Translations under genes and position numbers: made by a program
Part shown: positions 10,088-22,827 of the stretch, piece after piece
Numbering within the stretch: position 1 is the stretch's first letter
Layout: each line of letters opens with the position of its first letter
The notes under the pieces: model-generated
What the model was told of the DNA's origin: nothing
Database searches by the model: none
Seen by the model: the letters and a program-made list of their open reading frames with translations, nothing else
DNA from: Ptiloglossa arizonensis
Taxonomy: Eukaryota > Arthropoda > Insecta > Hymenoptera > Colletidae
NCBI RefSeq assembly: GCF_051014685.1
Contig: NW_027479441.1
Coordinates: 1 to 64,000, forward strand
Length of the DNA stretch: 64,000 nt
Reading direction: 5' to 3'

Positions 10088-12565
10088 TCTCGAAACCAAT
10101 AACTACAATGGCCTAGGCGAAAAATACACAGACCGTTGGATTCGGGCGAGTATCTGCTTTCAGATGCAACAGGAATTTCTCGAGTTCGTCAATCCGTTCG
10201 CGAGATATGGGAGTTTAATGTTAAGGAATGGTTGAGAAACCATCAAAACTTTCGCAAGTCTGATACTCGAAACCAATAACTGGAATGGCCTAGGGGAAAA
10301 GTACACACACCATTGTAATCGGGCGAGTTTCTGCTTTCAAATGCAACAGGAATTTCTCGAGTTCCTCAATCCGTTCGCGAGATATGGGTGTTAGAAATTA
10401 AGGAATGGTTGAGAAACCGTCAAAATTTTCGCAAGTCTGATACTCGAAACCAATAACTACAATGGCCTAGGGGAAAAATTCACAGACCGTTGTAATCGGG
10501 CGAGTATCTTCTTTCAGATGCAACAGAAATTTCTCGAGTTCGTCAATCCGTTCGCGAGATATGGGAGTTTGAACTTAAGGAATGGTTGAGGAACCATCAA
10601 AATTTTCGCAAGTGTGATACTCGAAACCAATAACTGGATTGGCCAAGGGGAAAAGTACACACACCATTGTAATCGGGCGAGCTTCTATTTTCAGATGCAA
10701 CAGGAATTTCTCGAGTTCGTCAATCCGTTCGCGAGATATGGGAGTTTAAAGTTAAGGAATGTTTGAGAAACCATCAAAATTTTCGCAAGTCTGATTCTCG
10801 AAACCAATAACTGGAATGGCCTAGGGGAAAAGTACACACACCATTGTAATCGGGCGCGTTTCTACTTTCAGATGCAACAGGAATATCTCGAGTTCGTCCA
10901 TCCGTTCGCGAGATATGGGAGTTTGAGGTTAAGGAATTGTTGAGAAACCATCAAAATTTTCGCATGTCTGATACTCGAAACCAATAACTGGATTGGCCTA
11001 GGGGAAAAGTACAAATACCGTTGTAATCGTGAGAGTTTCTACTCTCCGATGCAACAGAAATTTTTCGGATTCGTCAATCCGTTCGCGAAATATCGGAGTT
11101 TGGAGTTAAGAGATGGTTGAGAAACCATCAAAATTTTCGCAAGTCTGATTCACGAAACCAATAACTGGAATGGCCTAGGGGAAAAGAACAGACACCATTG
11201 TAATCTGGCGAGTTTCTACTTTCAGATGCAACAGGAATTTCTCGAGTTCGTCAATCCGTTCGCAAGATATGGGATTATGAAGTTAAGGTATGATTGAGAA
11301 ACCATCAAAATTCTCGCACGTCTGATACTCGAAACCAATAACTGGAACGGCCTAGGGGAAAAGTACACACACCATTGTAATCGGGCGAGTTTCTGCTTTC
11401 AGATGCAATAGGAATTTCTCGAGTTAGTCAATCCGTTCGCGAGATATGGGAGTTTGAAGTTAAGGAATGGTTGAGAAACCATCAAAATTTTCGCACGTCG
11501 GATACTCGAAACCAATAACTACAATGGCCTAGGGGAAAAATACAAATACCGTTGTAATCGTGAGAGTTTCTACTCTCCGATGCAACAGAAATTTTTCGGA
11601 TTCGTCAATCCGTTCGCGAAATATCGGAGTTTGGAGTTAAGAGATGGTTGAGAAACCATCAAAATTTTCGCAAGTCTGATTCACGAAACCAATAACTGGA
11701 ATGGCCTAGGGGAAAAGAACAGACACCGTTGTAATCGGGCGAGTTTCTACTTTCAGATGCAACAGGAATTTCTCGAGTTCGTCAATCCGTTCGCGAGAAA
11801 TGGGAGTTTAATGTTAAGGAATGGTTGAGAAACCATCAAAACTTTCGCAAGTCTGATACTCGAAACCAATAACTGGAATGGCCTAGGGGAAAAGTACACA
11901 CACCATTGTAATCGGGCGAGTTTCTGCTTTCAAATGCAACAGGAAATTCTCGAGTTCGTCAATCCGTTCGCGAAATATGGGTGTTAGAAATTAAGGAATG
12001 GTTGAGAAACCATCAAAATTTTCGCAAGTCTGATACTCGAAACCAATAACTACAATGGCCTAGGGGAAAAATACACACACCATTGTAATCGGGCAAGCTT
12101 CTACTTTCAGATGCAACAGGAATTTCTCGAGTTCGTCAATCCGTTCGCGAGATATGGGAGTTTACAGTTAAGGAATGGTTGAGAAACCATCAAAATTTTC
12201 GCAAGTCTGATTCTCGAAACCAATAACTGGAATGGCCTAGGGGAAAAATACACACACCATTGTAATCGGGCGGGTTTCTACTTTCAGATGCAACAGGAAT
12301 ATCTCGAGTTCGTCAATCCGTTCGCGAGATATGGGAGTTTGAAGTTAAGGAATTGTTGAGAAACCATCAAAATTTTCGCATGTCTGATACTCGAAACCAA
12401 TAACTGGATTGGCCTAGGGGAAAAGTACACACACCGTTGTAATCGGGCGAGTTTCTACTTTCAGATGCAACAGGAATTTCTCGAGTTCGTCAATCCGTTC
12501 GCGAGAAATGGGAGTTAGAAGTTAAGGAATGGTTGAGAGACAATCAAAATTTTCGCAAGTGTGAT
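10088..12565. repeat. Complete 14-monomer higher-order repeat, copy A
   Basis: 2,478 bp, exactly 14 x 177. It is used here as the type copy. Monomer starts are at 10,088 + 177n. Markers by monomer: 1 AGGCGAAAAAT; 2 GTTCCTC with GTGTTAGAAA; 3 ATTCACAGACC with GAACTTAAGG; 4 GGCCAAGGGG; 5 GGGCGCGTTTC with GTCCATCC; 6 and 9 CTCTCCGATG; 7 CTGGCGAG with GGATTATGAAG; 8 ATGCAATAGG; 10 GAAATGGGAGTTTAATG; 11 GCGAAATATGGGTG; 12 GCAAGCTTC; 13 GGGCGGGTTTC; 14 GAAATGGGAGTTAG. The next unit begins directly after it. Confidence 0.93.
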
Positions 12566-14866
12566 ACTCGAAACCAATAACTACAATGGCCTAGGCGAAA
12601 AATACACAGACCGTTGGATTCGGGCGAGTATCTGCTTTCAGATGCAACAGGAATTTCTCGAGTTCGTCAATCCGTTCGCGAGATATGGGAGTTTAATGTT
12701 AAGGAATGGTTGAGAAACCATCAAAACTTTCGCAAGTCTGATACTCGAAACCAATAACTGGAATGGCCTAGGGGAAAAGTACACACACCATTGTAATCGG
12801 GCGAGTTTCTGCTTTCAAATGCAACAGGAATTTCTCGAGTTCCTCAATCCGTTCGCGAGATATGGGTGTTAGAAATTAAGGAATGGTTGAGAAACCGTCA
12901 AAATTTTCGCAAGTCTGATACTCGAAACCAATAACTACAATGGCCTAGGGGAAAAATTCACAGACCGTTGTAATCGGGCGAGTATCTTCTTTCAGATGCA
13001 ACAGAAATTTCTCGAGTTCGTCAATCCGTTCGCGAGATATGGGAGTTTGAACTTAAGGAATGGTTGAGGAACCATCAAAATTTTCGCAAGTGTGATACTC
13101 GAAACCAATAACTGGATTGGCCAAGGGGAAAAGTACACACACCATTGTAATCGGGCGAGCTTCTATTTTCAGATGCAACAGGAATTTCTCGAGTTCGTCA
13201 ATCCGTTCGCGAGATATGGGAGTTTAAAGTTAAGGAATGTTTGAGAAACCATCAAAATTTTCGCAAGTCTGATTCTCGAAACCAATAACTGGAATGGCCT
13301 AGGGGAAAAGTACACACACCATTGTAATCGGGCGCGTTTCTACTTTCAGATGCAACAGGAATATCTCGAGTTCGTCCATCCGTTCGCGAGATATGGGAGT
13401 TTGAGGTTAAGGAATTGTTGAGAAACCATCAAAATTTTCGCATGTCTGATACTCGAAACCAATAACTGGATTGGCCTAGGGGAAAAGTACAAATACCGTT
13501 GTAATCGTGAGAGTTTCTACTCTCCGATGCAACAGAAATTTTTCGGATTCGTCAATCCGTTCGCGAAATATCGGAGTTTGGAGTTAAGAGATGGTTGAGA
13601 AACCATCAAAATTTTCGCAAGTCTGATTCACGAAACCAATAACTGGAATGGCCTAGGGGAAAAGAACAGACACCATTGTAATCTGGCGAGTTTCTACTTT
13701 CAGATGCAACAGGAATTTCTCGAGTTCGTCAATCCGTTCGCAAGATATGGGATTATGAAGTTAAGGTATGATTGAGAAACCATCAAAATTCTCGCACGTC
13801 TGATACTCGAAACCAATAACTGGAACGGCCTAGGGGAAAAGTACACACACCATTGTAATCGGGCGAGTTTCTGCTTTCAGATGCAATAGGAATTTCTCGA
13901 GTTAGTCAATCCGTTCGCGAGATATGGGAGTTTGAAGTTAAGGAATGGTTGAGAAACCATCAAAATTTTCGCATGTCGGATACTCGAAACCAATAACTAC
14001 AATGGCCTAGGGGAAAAATACAAATACCGTTGTAATCGTGAGAGTTTCTACTCTCCGATGCAACAGAAATTTTTCGGATTCGTCAATCCGTTCGCGAAAT
14101 ATCGGAGTTTGGAGTTAAGAGATGGTTGAGAAACCATCAAAATTTTCGCAAGTCTGATTCACGAAACCAATAACTGGAATGGCCTAGGGGAAAAGAACAG
14201 ACACCGTTGTAATCGGGCGAGTTTCTACTTTCAGATGCAACAGGAATTTCTCGAGTTCGTCAATCCGTTCGCGAGAAATGGGAGTTTAATGTTAAGGAAT
14301 GGTTGAGAAACCATCAAAACTTTCGCAAGTCTGATACTCGAAACCAATAACTGGAATGGCCTAGGGGAAAAGTACACACACCATTGTAATCGGGCGAGTT
14401 TCTGCTTTCAAATGCAACAGGAAATTCTCGAGTTCGTCAATCCGTTCGCGAAATATGGGTGTTAGAAATTAAGGAATGGTTGAGAAACCATCAAAATTTT
14501 CGCAAGTCTGATACTCGAAACCAATAACTACAATGGCCTAGGGGAAAAATACACACACCATTGTAATCGGGCGAGCTTCTACTTTCAGATGCAACAGGAA
14601 TTTCTCGAGTTCGTCAATCCGTTCGCGAGATATGGGAGTTTACAGTTAAGGAATGGTTGAGAAACCATCAAAATTTTCGCAAGTCTGATTCTCGAAACCA
14701 ATAACTGGAATGGCCTAGGGGAAAAATACACACACCATTGTAATCGGGCGGGTTTCTACTTTCAGATGCAACAGGAATATCTCGAGTTCGTCAATCCGTT
14801 CGCGAGATATGGGAGTTAGAAGTTAAGGAATGGTTGAGAGACAATCAAAATTTTCGCAAGTCTGAT
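12566..14866. repeat. 14-monomer HOR copy B, one monomer deleted
   Basis: 2,301 bp, 13 x 177. Aligned to copy A at an offset of 2,478 bp it is almost identical. I noticed only three base differences: GATACTCG for GATTCTCG at the start, CATGTCGG for CACGTCGG, and GCGAGC for GCAAGC. The loss is a clean fusion of monomers 13 and 14. The left half carries AATATCTCGAG (13) and the right half GGGAGTTAGAAG (14), so the exchange point lies within 14,808-14,817. Confidence 0.93.
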
Positions 14867-15397
14867 ACTCGAAACCAATAACTACAATGGCCTAGGCGAA
14901 AAATACACAGACCGTTGGATTCGGGCGAGTATCTGCTTTCAGATGCAACAGGAATTTCTCGAGTTCGTCAATCCGTTCGCGAGATATGGGAGTTTGAACT
15001 TAAGGAATGGTTGAGGAACCATCAAAATTTTCGCAAGTGTGATACTCGAAACCAATAACTGGATTGGCCAAGGGGAAAAGTACAAACACCATTGTAATCT
15101 GGCGAGTTTCTACTTTCAGATGCAACAGGAATTTCTCGAGTTCGTCAATCCGTTCGCAAGATATGGGATTATGAAGTTAAGGTATGATTGAGAAACCATC
15201 AAAATTCTCGCACGTCTGATACTCGAAACCAATAACTGGAACGGCCTAGGGGAAAAGTACACACACCATTGTAATCGGGCGAGTTTCTGCTTTCAGATGC
15301 AATAGGAATTTCTCGAGTTAGTCAATCCGTTCGCGAGATATGGGAGTTTGAAGTTAAGGAATGGTTGAGAAACCATCAAAATTTTCGCATGTCGGAT

Positions 15398-16340
15398 ACT
15401 CGAAACCAATAACTACAATGGCCTAGGGGAAAAATACAAATACCGTTGTAATCGTGAGAGTTTCTACTCTCCGATGCAACAGAAATTTTTCGGATTCGTC
15501 AATCCGTTCGCGAAATATCGGAGTTTGGAGTTAAGAGATGGTTGAGAAACCATCAAAATTTTCGCAAGTCTGATTCACGAAACCAATAACTGGAATGGCC
15601 TAGGGGAAAAGAACAGACACCATTGTAATCTGGCGAGTTTCTACTTTCAGATGCAACAGGAATTTCTCGAGTTAGTCAATCCGTTCGCGAGATATGGGAG
15701 TTTGAAGTTAAGGAATGGTTGAGAAGTCATCAAAATTTTCGCATGTCGGATACCCGAAACCAATAACTACAATGGCCTAGCGGAGAAATACGAATACCGT
15801 TGTAATCGTGAGAGTTTCTACTCTCCGATGCAACAGAAATTTTTCGGATTCGTCAATCCGTTCGCGAAATATCGGAGTTTAGATTTAAGAGATGGTTGAG
15901 AAACCATCAAAATTTTCGCAAGTCTGATACTCGAAACCAATAACTGGAAAGGCCTAGGGGAAAAGTACAGACACCATTGTAATCGGGCGAGTTTCTACTT
16001 TCAGATGCAACAGGAATTTCTCGAGTTCGTCAATCCGTTCGCAAGATATGGGATTATGAAGTTAAGGTATGATTGAGAAACCATCAAAATTGTCGCACGT
16101 CTGATACTCGAAACAAATAACTGGAACGGCCTAGGGGAAAAGTACACACACCATTGTAATCGGGCGAGTTTCTGCTTTCAGATGCAATAGGAATTTCTCG
16201 AGTTAGTCAATCCGTTCGCGAGATATGGGAGTTTGAAGTTAAGGAATGGTTGAGGAACCATCAAAATTTTCGCAAGTCTGATACTCGAAACTAATAACTG
16301 GAACGGCCTAGGGGAAAAGTACACACACCATTGCAATCGG
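15398..16340. repeat. Segmental duplication, copy 3 of 3
   Basis: Matches 8,141-9,090 at an offset of 7,257 bp (41 monomers), with the same linked variants (GATACCCGAAACC, CTAGCGGAGAAATACG). It extends into AAACTAATAACTGGAACGG followed by CCATTGCAATCGGG, the same right-hand context as copy 2. One private change is TTGTCGCACG near 16,090. Confidence 0.85.
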
Positions 16341-16634
16341 GCGAGTTTCTACTTTCAGATGCACCAGAATTTCTCGAGTTAGTCAATCCGTTCGCGAGAT
16401 ATGGGAGTTTGAAGTTAAGGAATGGTTGAGGAACCATCAAAATTTTCGCAAGTCTGATACTCGAAACTAATAACTGGAACGGCCTAGGGGAAAAGTACAC
16501 GCACCATTGTAATCGGGCGAGTTTCTACTATCAGATGCACCAGAATTTCTCGAGTTCGTCAATCCGTTCGCGAGATATGGGATTTTGAAGTTAAGGAATG
16601 GTTGAGAAACCATCAAAATTCACGCAAGTCTGAT
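16283..16634. repeat. Two adjacent 176-bp monomers sharing a one-base loss
   Basis: Monomers 16,283-16,458 and 16,459-16,634 both read GATGCACCAGAATTTC where others read GATGCAACAGGAATTTC, and each is 176 bp. The same deletion in neighbours shows one was copied from the other. They differ in GTTAGTC against GTTCGTC and in nearby bases. These are two of the only three indels in the 18 kb of clean sequence after 4,601. Confidence 0.85.
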
Positions 16635-17916
16635 ACTCGAAACCAATAACTGGAACGGCCTAGGGGAAAAGTACACACACCATTGTAATCGGGCGAGTTT
16701 CTGCTTTCAGATGCAACAGGAATTTCTCGACTTAGTCAATCCGTTCGCGAGATATGGGAGTTTGAAGTTAAGGAATGGTTGAGAAGTCATCAAAATTTTC
16801 GCATGTCGGATACCCGAAACCAATAACTACAATGGCCTAGCGGAAAAATACGAATACCGTTGTAATCGTGAGAGTTTCTACTCTCCGATGCAACAGAAAT
16901 TTTTCGGATTCGTCAATCCGTTCGCGAAATATCGGAGTTTAGATTTAAGAGATGGTTGAGAAACCATCAAAATTTTCGCAAGTCTGATACTCGAAACCAA
17001 TAACTGGAAAGGCCTTGGGGGAAAGTACAGACACCATTGTAATCGGGCGAGTTTCTACTTTCAGATGCAACAGGAATTTCTCGAGTTCGTCAATCCGTTC
17101 GCAAGATATGGGATTATGAAGTTAAGGTATGATTGAGAAACCATCAAAATTCTCGCACGTCTGATACTCGAAACCAATAACTGGAACGGCCTAGGGGAAA
17201 AGTACACACACCATTGTAATCGGGCGAGTTTCTGCTTTCAGATGCAATAGGAATTTCTCGAGTTAGTCAATCCGTTCGCGAGATATGGGAGTTTGAAGTT
17301 AAGGAATGGTTGAGGAACCATCAAAATTTTCGCAGGTCGGATACTCGAAACCAATAACTACAATGGCCTAGGGGAAAAATACAAATACCGTTGTAATCGT
17401 GAGAGTTTCTACTTTCAGATGCAACAGAAATTTTTCGGATTCGTCAATCCTTCCGCGAAATATCGGAGCTTGGATTTAAGAGATGGTTGAGAAACCATCA
17501 AAATTTTCACAAGTGTGATACTCGAAACCAATAACTGGATTGGCCTAGCGGAAAAGTACACACACCATTGTAATCGGGCGAGCTTCTACTTTCAGATGCA
17601 ACAGGAATTTCTCGAGTTCGTCAATCCGTTCGCGAGATATGGGAGTTTAAAGTTAAGGAATGGTTGAGAAACCATCAAAATTTTCGCAAGTCTGATTCTC
17701 GAAACCAATAACTGGAATGGCCTAGGGGAAAAGTACACACACCATTGTAATCGGGCGAGCTTCTACTTTCAGATGCAACAGGAATATCTCGAGTTCGTCA
17801 ATCCGTTCACGAGATAAGGGAGTTTGAAGTTAAGGAATTGTTGAGAAACCATCAAAATTTTCGCATGTCTGATACTCGAAACCAATAACTGGATTGGCCT
17901 AGGGGAAAAGTACACG

Positions 17917-17933
17917 CACCGTTGGAATCGGGC
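17917..17933 (+). other. CENP-B-box-like 17-mer (best match in window)
   Basis: Against the mammalian CENP-B box YTTCGTTGGAARCGGGA this site matches 13 of 17 positions. It differs at the two T of TTCG (A, C here), at R (T) and at the last A (C). Of the nine positions usually held essential (TTCG, A, CGGG), seven match. The same GTTGGAATCGGG form recurs near 20,221, 21,460, 28,186, 33,673 and 34,028. Most monomers have the weaker CCATTGTAATCGGGC. The damaged TTCG half makes binding by a canonical CENP-B doubtful. Chance resemblance is a real alternative. Confidence 0.35.
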
Positions 17934-20900
17934 GAGTATCTGCTTTCAGATGCAACAGGAATTTCTGGAGTTAGTCAATCCGTTCGCGAGATATGGGAGT
18001 TTGAAGCTAAGGAATGGTTGAGAAGCCATCAAAATTCTCGCAAGTCTGATACTGGAAAACAATAACCGGAACGGCCTAGGGGAGAAGTACACACATCATT
18101 GTAAACGGGCGAGCTTCTGCTTTCAGATGCAACAGGAATTTCTCGAGTTGGTCAATCCGTTCGCGAGATATGGGTGTTTGATGTTAAGGAATGGTTGAGA
18201 AACCATCAAAATTCACGCAAGTCTGATACTCGAAATCAATAACTGGAACGGCCTAGGGGAAAAGTACACACACCATTGTAATCGGTCGAGTTTCTACTTT
18301 CAGATGCAACAGGAATTTCTCGAGTTCGTCAACCCGTTCGCGAGATATGGGATTTTGAAGTTAAGGAATGGTTGAGAAACCATCAAAATTTTCGCAGGTC
18401 TGATACTCAAAACCAATAACTACAATGGCCTAGGGGAAAAATACACAGACCGTTGTAATCGGGCGAGTATCTGCTTTCAGATGCAACAGGAATTTCTCGA
18501 GTTCGTCAATCCGTTCGCGAGATATGGGTGTTTGATGTTAAGGAATGGTTGAGAAACCATCAAAATTCACGCAAGTCTGATACTCGAAATCAATAACTGG
18601 AACGGCCTAGGGGAAAAGTACACACACCATTGTAATCGGTCGAGTTTCTACTTTCAGATGCAACAGGAATTTCTCGAGTTCGTCAACCCGTTCGCGAGAT
18701 ATGGGATTTTGAAGTTAAGGAATGGTTGAGAAACCATCAAAATTTTCGCAAGTCTGATACTCGAAACCAATAACTACAATGGCCTAGAGGAAAAATACAA
18801 ATACCGTTGTAATCGTGAGAGTTTCTACTTTCAGATGCAACAGAAACTTTCGGATTCGTCAATCCGTTCGCGAAATATCGGAGTTTGGAGTTAAGAGATG
18901 GTTGAGAAACCATCAAAATTTTCGCAAGTCTGTTACTCGAAACCAATAGCTGGAATGGCCTAAGGGAAAGGAACAGACACCATTGTAATCGGGCGAGTTT
19001 CTACTTTGAGATGCAACAGGAATTTCTCGAGTTCGTCAATCCGTTCGCAAGATATGGGAGTTTGAAGTTAAGGAATGGTTGAGAAACCATCAAAATTTTC
19101 GCAGGTCTGATACTCAAAACCAATAACTACAATGGCCTAGGGGAAAAATACACAGACCGTTGTAATCGGGCGAGTATCTGCTTTCAGATGCAACAGGAAT
19201 TTCTCGAGTTCGTCAATCCGTTCGCGAGATATGGGAGTTTGACGTTAAGGAATGGTTGAGAAACCATCAAAATTTTCGCAAGTCTGATACTCAAAACCAA
19301 TAACTGCAATGGCCTAGGGGAAAAATACACAGACCGTTGTAATCGGGCGAGTATCTGCTTTCAGATGCAACAGGAATTTCTCGAGTTCGTCAATCCGTTC
19401 GCGAGATATGGGAGTTTGAAGTTAAGGAATGGTTGAGAAACCATCAAAATTTTCGCAAGTCTGATACTCGAAACCAATAACTACAATGGCCTAGAGGAAA
19501 AATACAAATACCGTTGTAATCGTGAGAGTTTCTACTTTCAGATACAACAGAAATTTTTCGGATTCGTCAATCCTTCCGCGAAATATCGGAGCTTGGATTT
19601 AAGAGATGGTTGAGAAACCATCAAAATTTTCGCAAGTCTGATACTCGAAACCAATAACTCGAACGGTCTAGAGGAAAAGAACACACACCATTGTGATCGG
19701 GCGAGTTTCTGCTTTCAGATGCAACAGGAATTTCTCGAGTTAGTCAATCCGTTCGCGAGATATGGGAGTTTGAAGTTAAGAAATGGTTGAGGAACCATCA
19801 AAATATTCGCAAGTGTGATACTCGAAACAAATAACTGGATTGGCCTAGGGGAAATGTACACACACCATTGTAATCGGGCGAGCTTCTACTTTCAGATGCA
19901 ACAGGAATATCTCGAGTTCGTCAATCCGTTCACGAGATATGGGAGTTTGACGTTAAGGAATGGTTGAGAAACCATCAAAATTTTCGCAAGTCTGATACTC
20001 AAAACCAATAACTACAATGGCCTAGGGGAAAAATACACAGACCGTTGTAATCGGGCGAGTATCTGCTTTCAGATGCAACAGGAATTTCTCGAGTTCGTCA
20101 ATCCGTTCGCGAGATATGGGAGTTTGAAGTTAAGGAATGGTTGACAAACCATCAAAATTTTCACAAGTCTGATACTCGAAACCAATAACTACAATGGCCT
20201 AGGCGAAAAATACACAGACCGTTGGAATCGGGCGAGTATCTGCTTTCAGATGCAACAGGAATTTCTCGAGTTCCTCAATACGTTCGCGACATATGGGAGT
20301 TTAAAGTTAAGGAATGGTTGAGGAACCATCAAAATTTTCGCAAGTCTGATTCTCGAAACCAATAACTGGAATGGCCTAGGGGAAAAGTACACACACCATT
20401 GTAATCGGGCGAGTTTCTGCTTTCAAATGCAACAGGAATTTCTCGAGTTCGTCAATCCGTTCGCGAGATATGGGTGTTAGAAATTAAGGAATGGTTGAGA
20501 AACAATCAAAATTTTCGCAAGTCTGATACTCGAAACCAATAACTACAATGGCCTAGGGGAAAAATACAAAGACCGTTGTAATCGGGCGAGTATCTGCTTT
20601 CAGATGCAACAGGAATTTCTCGAGTTCGTCAATCCGTTCGCGAGATATGGTAGTTTGAAGTTAAGGAATGGTTGAGAAACCATCAAAATTTTCGCAAGTG
20701 TGATACTCGAAACCAATAACTGGATTGGCCTAGGGGAAAAGTACACACACCATTGTAATCGGGCGAGCTTCTACTTTCAGATGCAACAGGAATTTCTCGA
20801 ATTCGTCAATCCGTTCGCGAGATATGGTAGTTTGAAGTTAAGGAATGGTTGAAAAACAATCAAAATTTTCGCAAGTCTGATACTGGAAACCAATAACTGG

Positions 20901-22120
20901 AATGGCCTAGGGGAAAAGTACACACACCATTGTAATCGGGCGAGTTTCTGCTTTCAAATGCAACAGGAATTTCTCGAGTTTGTCAATCCGTTCGCGAGGT
21001 ATGGTAGTTTGAAGTTAAGGAATGGTTGAGAAACCATCAAAATTTTCGCAAGTGTGATACTCGAAACCAATAACTGGATTGGCCTCGGGGAAAAGTACAC
21101 ACACCATTGTAATCGGGCGAGCTTCTACTTTCAGATGCAACAGGAATTTCTCGAGTTCGTCAATCCGTTCGCGAGATATGGAAGTTTAAAGTTAAGGAAT
21201 GGTTGAGAAACCATCAAAATTTTCGCAAGTCTGATTCTCGAAACCAATAACTGGAATGGCCTAGGGAAAAAGTACACACACCATTGTAATCGGGCTGGTT
21301 TCTACTTTCAGATGCAACAGGAATTTCTCGAGTTCGTCAATCCGTTCACGAGAAATGGGAGTTAGAAGTTAAGGAATGGTTGAGAGACAATCAAAATTTT
21401 CGCAAGTCTGATACTCGAAACCAATAACTACAATGGCCTAGGCGAAAAATACACAGACCGTTGGAATCGGGCGAGTATCTGCTTTCAAATGCAACAGGAA
21501 ATTCTCGAGTTCGTTAATCCGTTCGCGAGATATGGGAGTTTGAAGTTAAGGAATGGTTGAGAAACCATCAAAATTTTCGCAAGTCGGATACTCGATACCA
21601 ATAACTGGAATGGCCTAGGGGAAAAGTACACACACCATTGTAATCGGACGAGTTTCTGCTTTCAGATGCAACAGGAATATGTCGAGTTCGTTAATCCGTT
21701 CGCGAGATATGGGAGTTTGAAGTTAAGGAATGTTTGAGAATCCATCAAAATTTTCGCAAGTGTGATACTCGAAACCAATAACTGGATTGGCCTAGGGGAA
21801 AAGTACACACACCTTTGTAATCGGGCGAGTTTCTGCTTTCAGATGCAACAGGAATTTCTCGAGTTCGTCAATCCGTTCGCGAGATATGGTAGTTTGAAGT
21901 TAAGGAATGGTTGAAAAACAATCAAAATTTTCGCAAGTCTGATACTCGAAACCAATAACTGGAATGGCCTAGGGGAAAAGTACACACACCATTGTAATCG
22001 GGCGAGTTTCTGCTTTCAAATGCAACAGGAATTTCTTGAGTTTGTCATTCCGTTCGCGAGGTATGGGAGTTTGAAGTTAAGGAATGGTTGAGAAACCATC
22101 AAAATTTTCGCAAGTCTCAT

Positions 22121-22297
22121 ACTCGAAACCAATAACTACAATGGCGTAGTGGAAAAATACACACACCATTGTAAACGGGCGAGCTTCTAATTTAAGATGC
22201 AACAGGTGTTACTCGGTTTCCTCAATCCGTTCGCGAAATATCGGAGTTTGCATTTAAGAGATGGTTGAGAAACCATCAAAATTTTCGCAAGTCTGAT
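22121..22297. repeat. Strongly diverged monomer, copy 1
   Basis: This monomer has GGCGTAGTGG, CATTGTAAACGGGCG, CTAATTTAAGATG, GGTGTTACTCGGTTTCC and GCGAAATATCGGAGTTTGC, making it one of the most diverged copies in the window. The right half recalls the CTCTCCGATG subtype. It lacks CCTAGG and CTCGAG. It is repeated at 23,536. Confidence 0.85.
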
Positions 22298-22651
22298 ACT
22301 CGAAACCAATAACTGGAATGGTCTAGGGGAAAAATACACAGACCGTTGTAATCGGGCGAGTATCTGCTTTCAGATGCAACAGGAATTTCTCGAGTTCGTT
22401 AATCCGTTCGCGAGATATGGGAGTTTGAAGTTAAGGAATGGTTGAGAAACCATCAAAATTTTCGCAAGTCTGTTACTCGAAACCAATAACTGGAATGGCC
22501 TAGGGGAAAAGTACACACACCATTGTAATCGGACGAGTTTCTACTTTCAGATGCAACAGGAATATGTCGAGTTCGTTAATCGGTTCGCGAGATATGGGAG
22601 TTTGAAGTTAAGGAATGTTTGAGAATCCATCAAAATTTTCGCAAGTCTGAT

Positions 22652-22827
22652 ACTCGAAACTAATGACTAATATTGCCTACGGCAAAAATACACATACCGT
22701 TGTAATAGGGCGAGTTTCTGTTTCAGATGCAACAGGAATTTCTCGAGTTCGTCAATCCGTTCGCGAGATATGGGAGTTAGAAGTTAAGGAATGGTTGAGA
22801 AACCATCAAAATTTTCGCAAGTCTGAT
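22652..22827. repeat. 176-bp subtype with TTGCC-TAC-GGCAA dyad (first occurrence)
   Basis: The copy reads ACTAATGACTAATATTGCCTACGGCAAAA across two lines of variants (AACTAATGAC, AATATTGCC, TACGGCAAAA), then GTAATAGGGCG and GTTTCTGTTTCAGATG. The last has one C fewer than GTTTCTGCTTTCAG, giving 176 bp. TTGCC TAC GGCAA is a perfect 5-bp dyad replacing the CCTAGG block. The subtype is sparse until about 34 kb and frequent from 36 kb to the end. It accounts for HOR offsets that are 1-3 bp short of multiples of 177. Confidence 0.9.

Larger units (their letters stand above)
14867..17330. repeat. Rearranged HOR derivatives, right side of the 14-mer zone
   Basis: Begins with the same hybrid monomers 1/3 and 4/7 found at 5,132 and 5,309, followed by monomers 8 and 9. 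It then contains the third copy of the roughly 0.95-kb segment seen at 6,548 and 8,141. Further on the monomers mix, with AAACTAATAAC, GCACCAGAATTTC and GGCCTTGGGG variants. The CTCTCCGATG subtype has its last full copy here. Confidence 0.75.
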
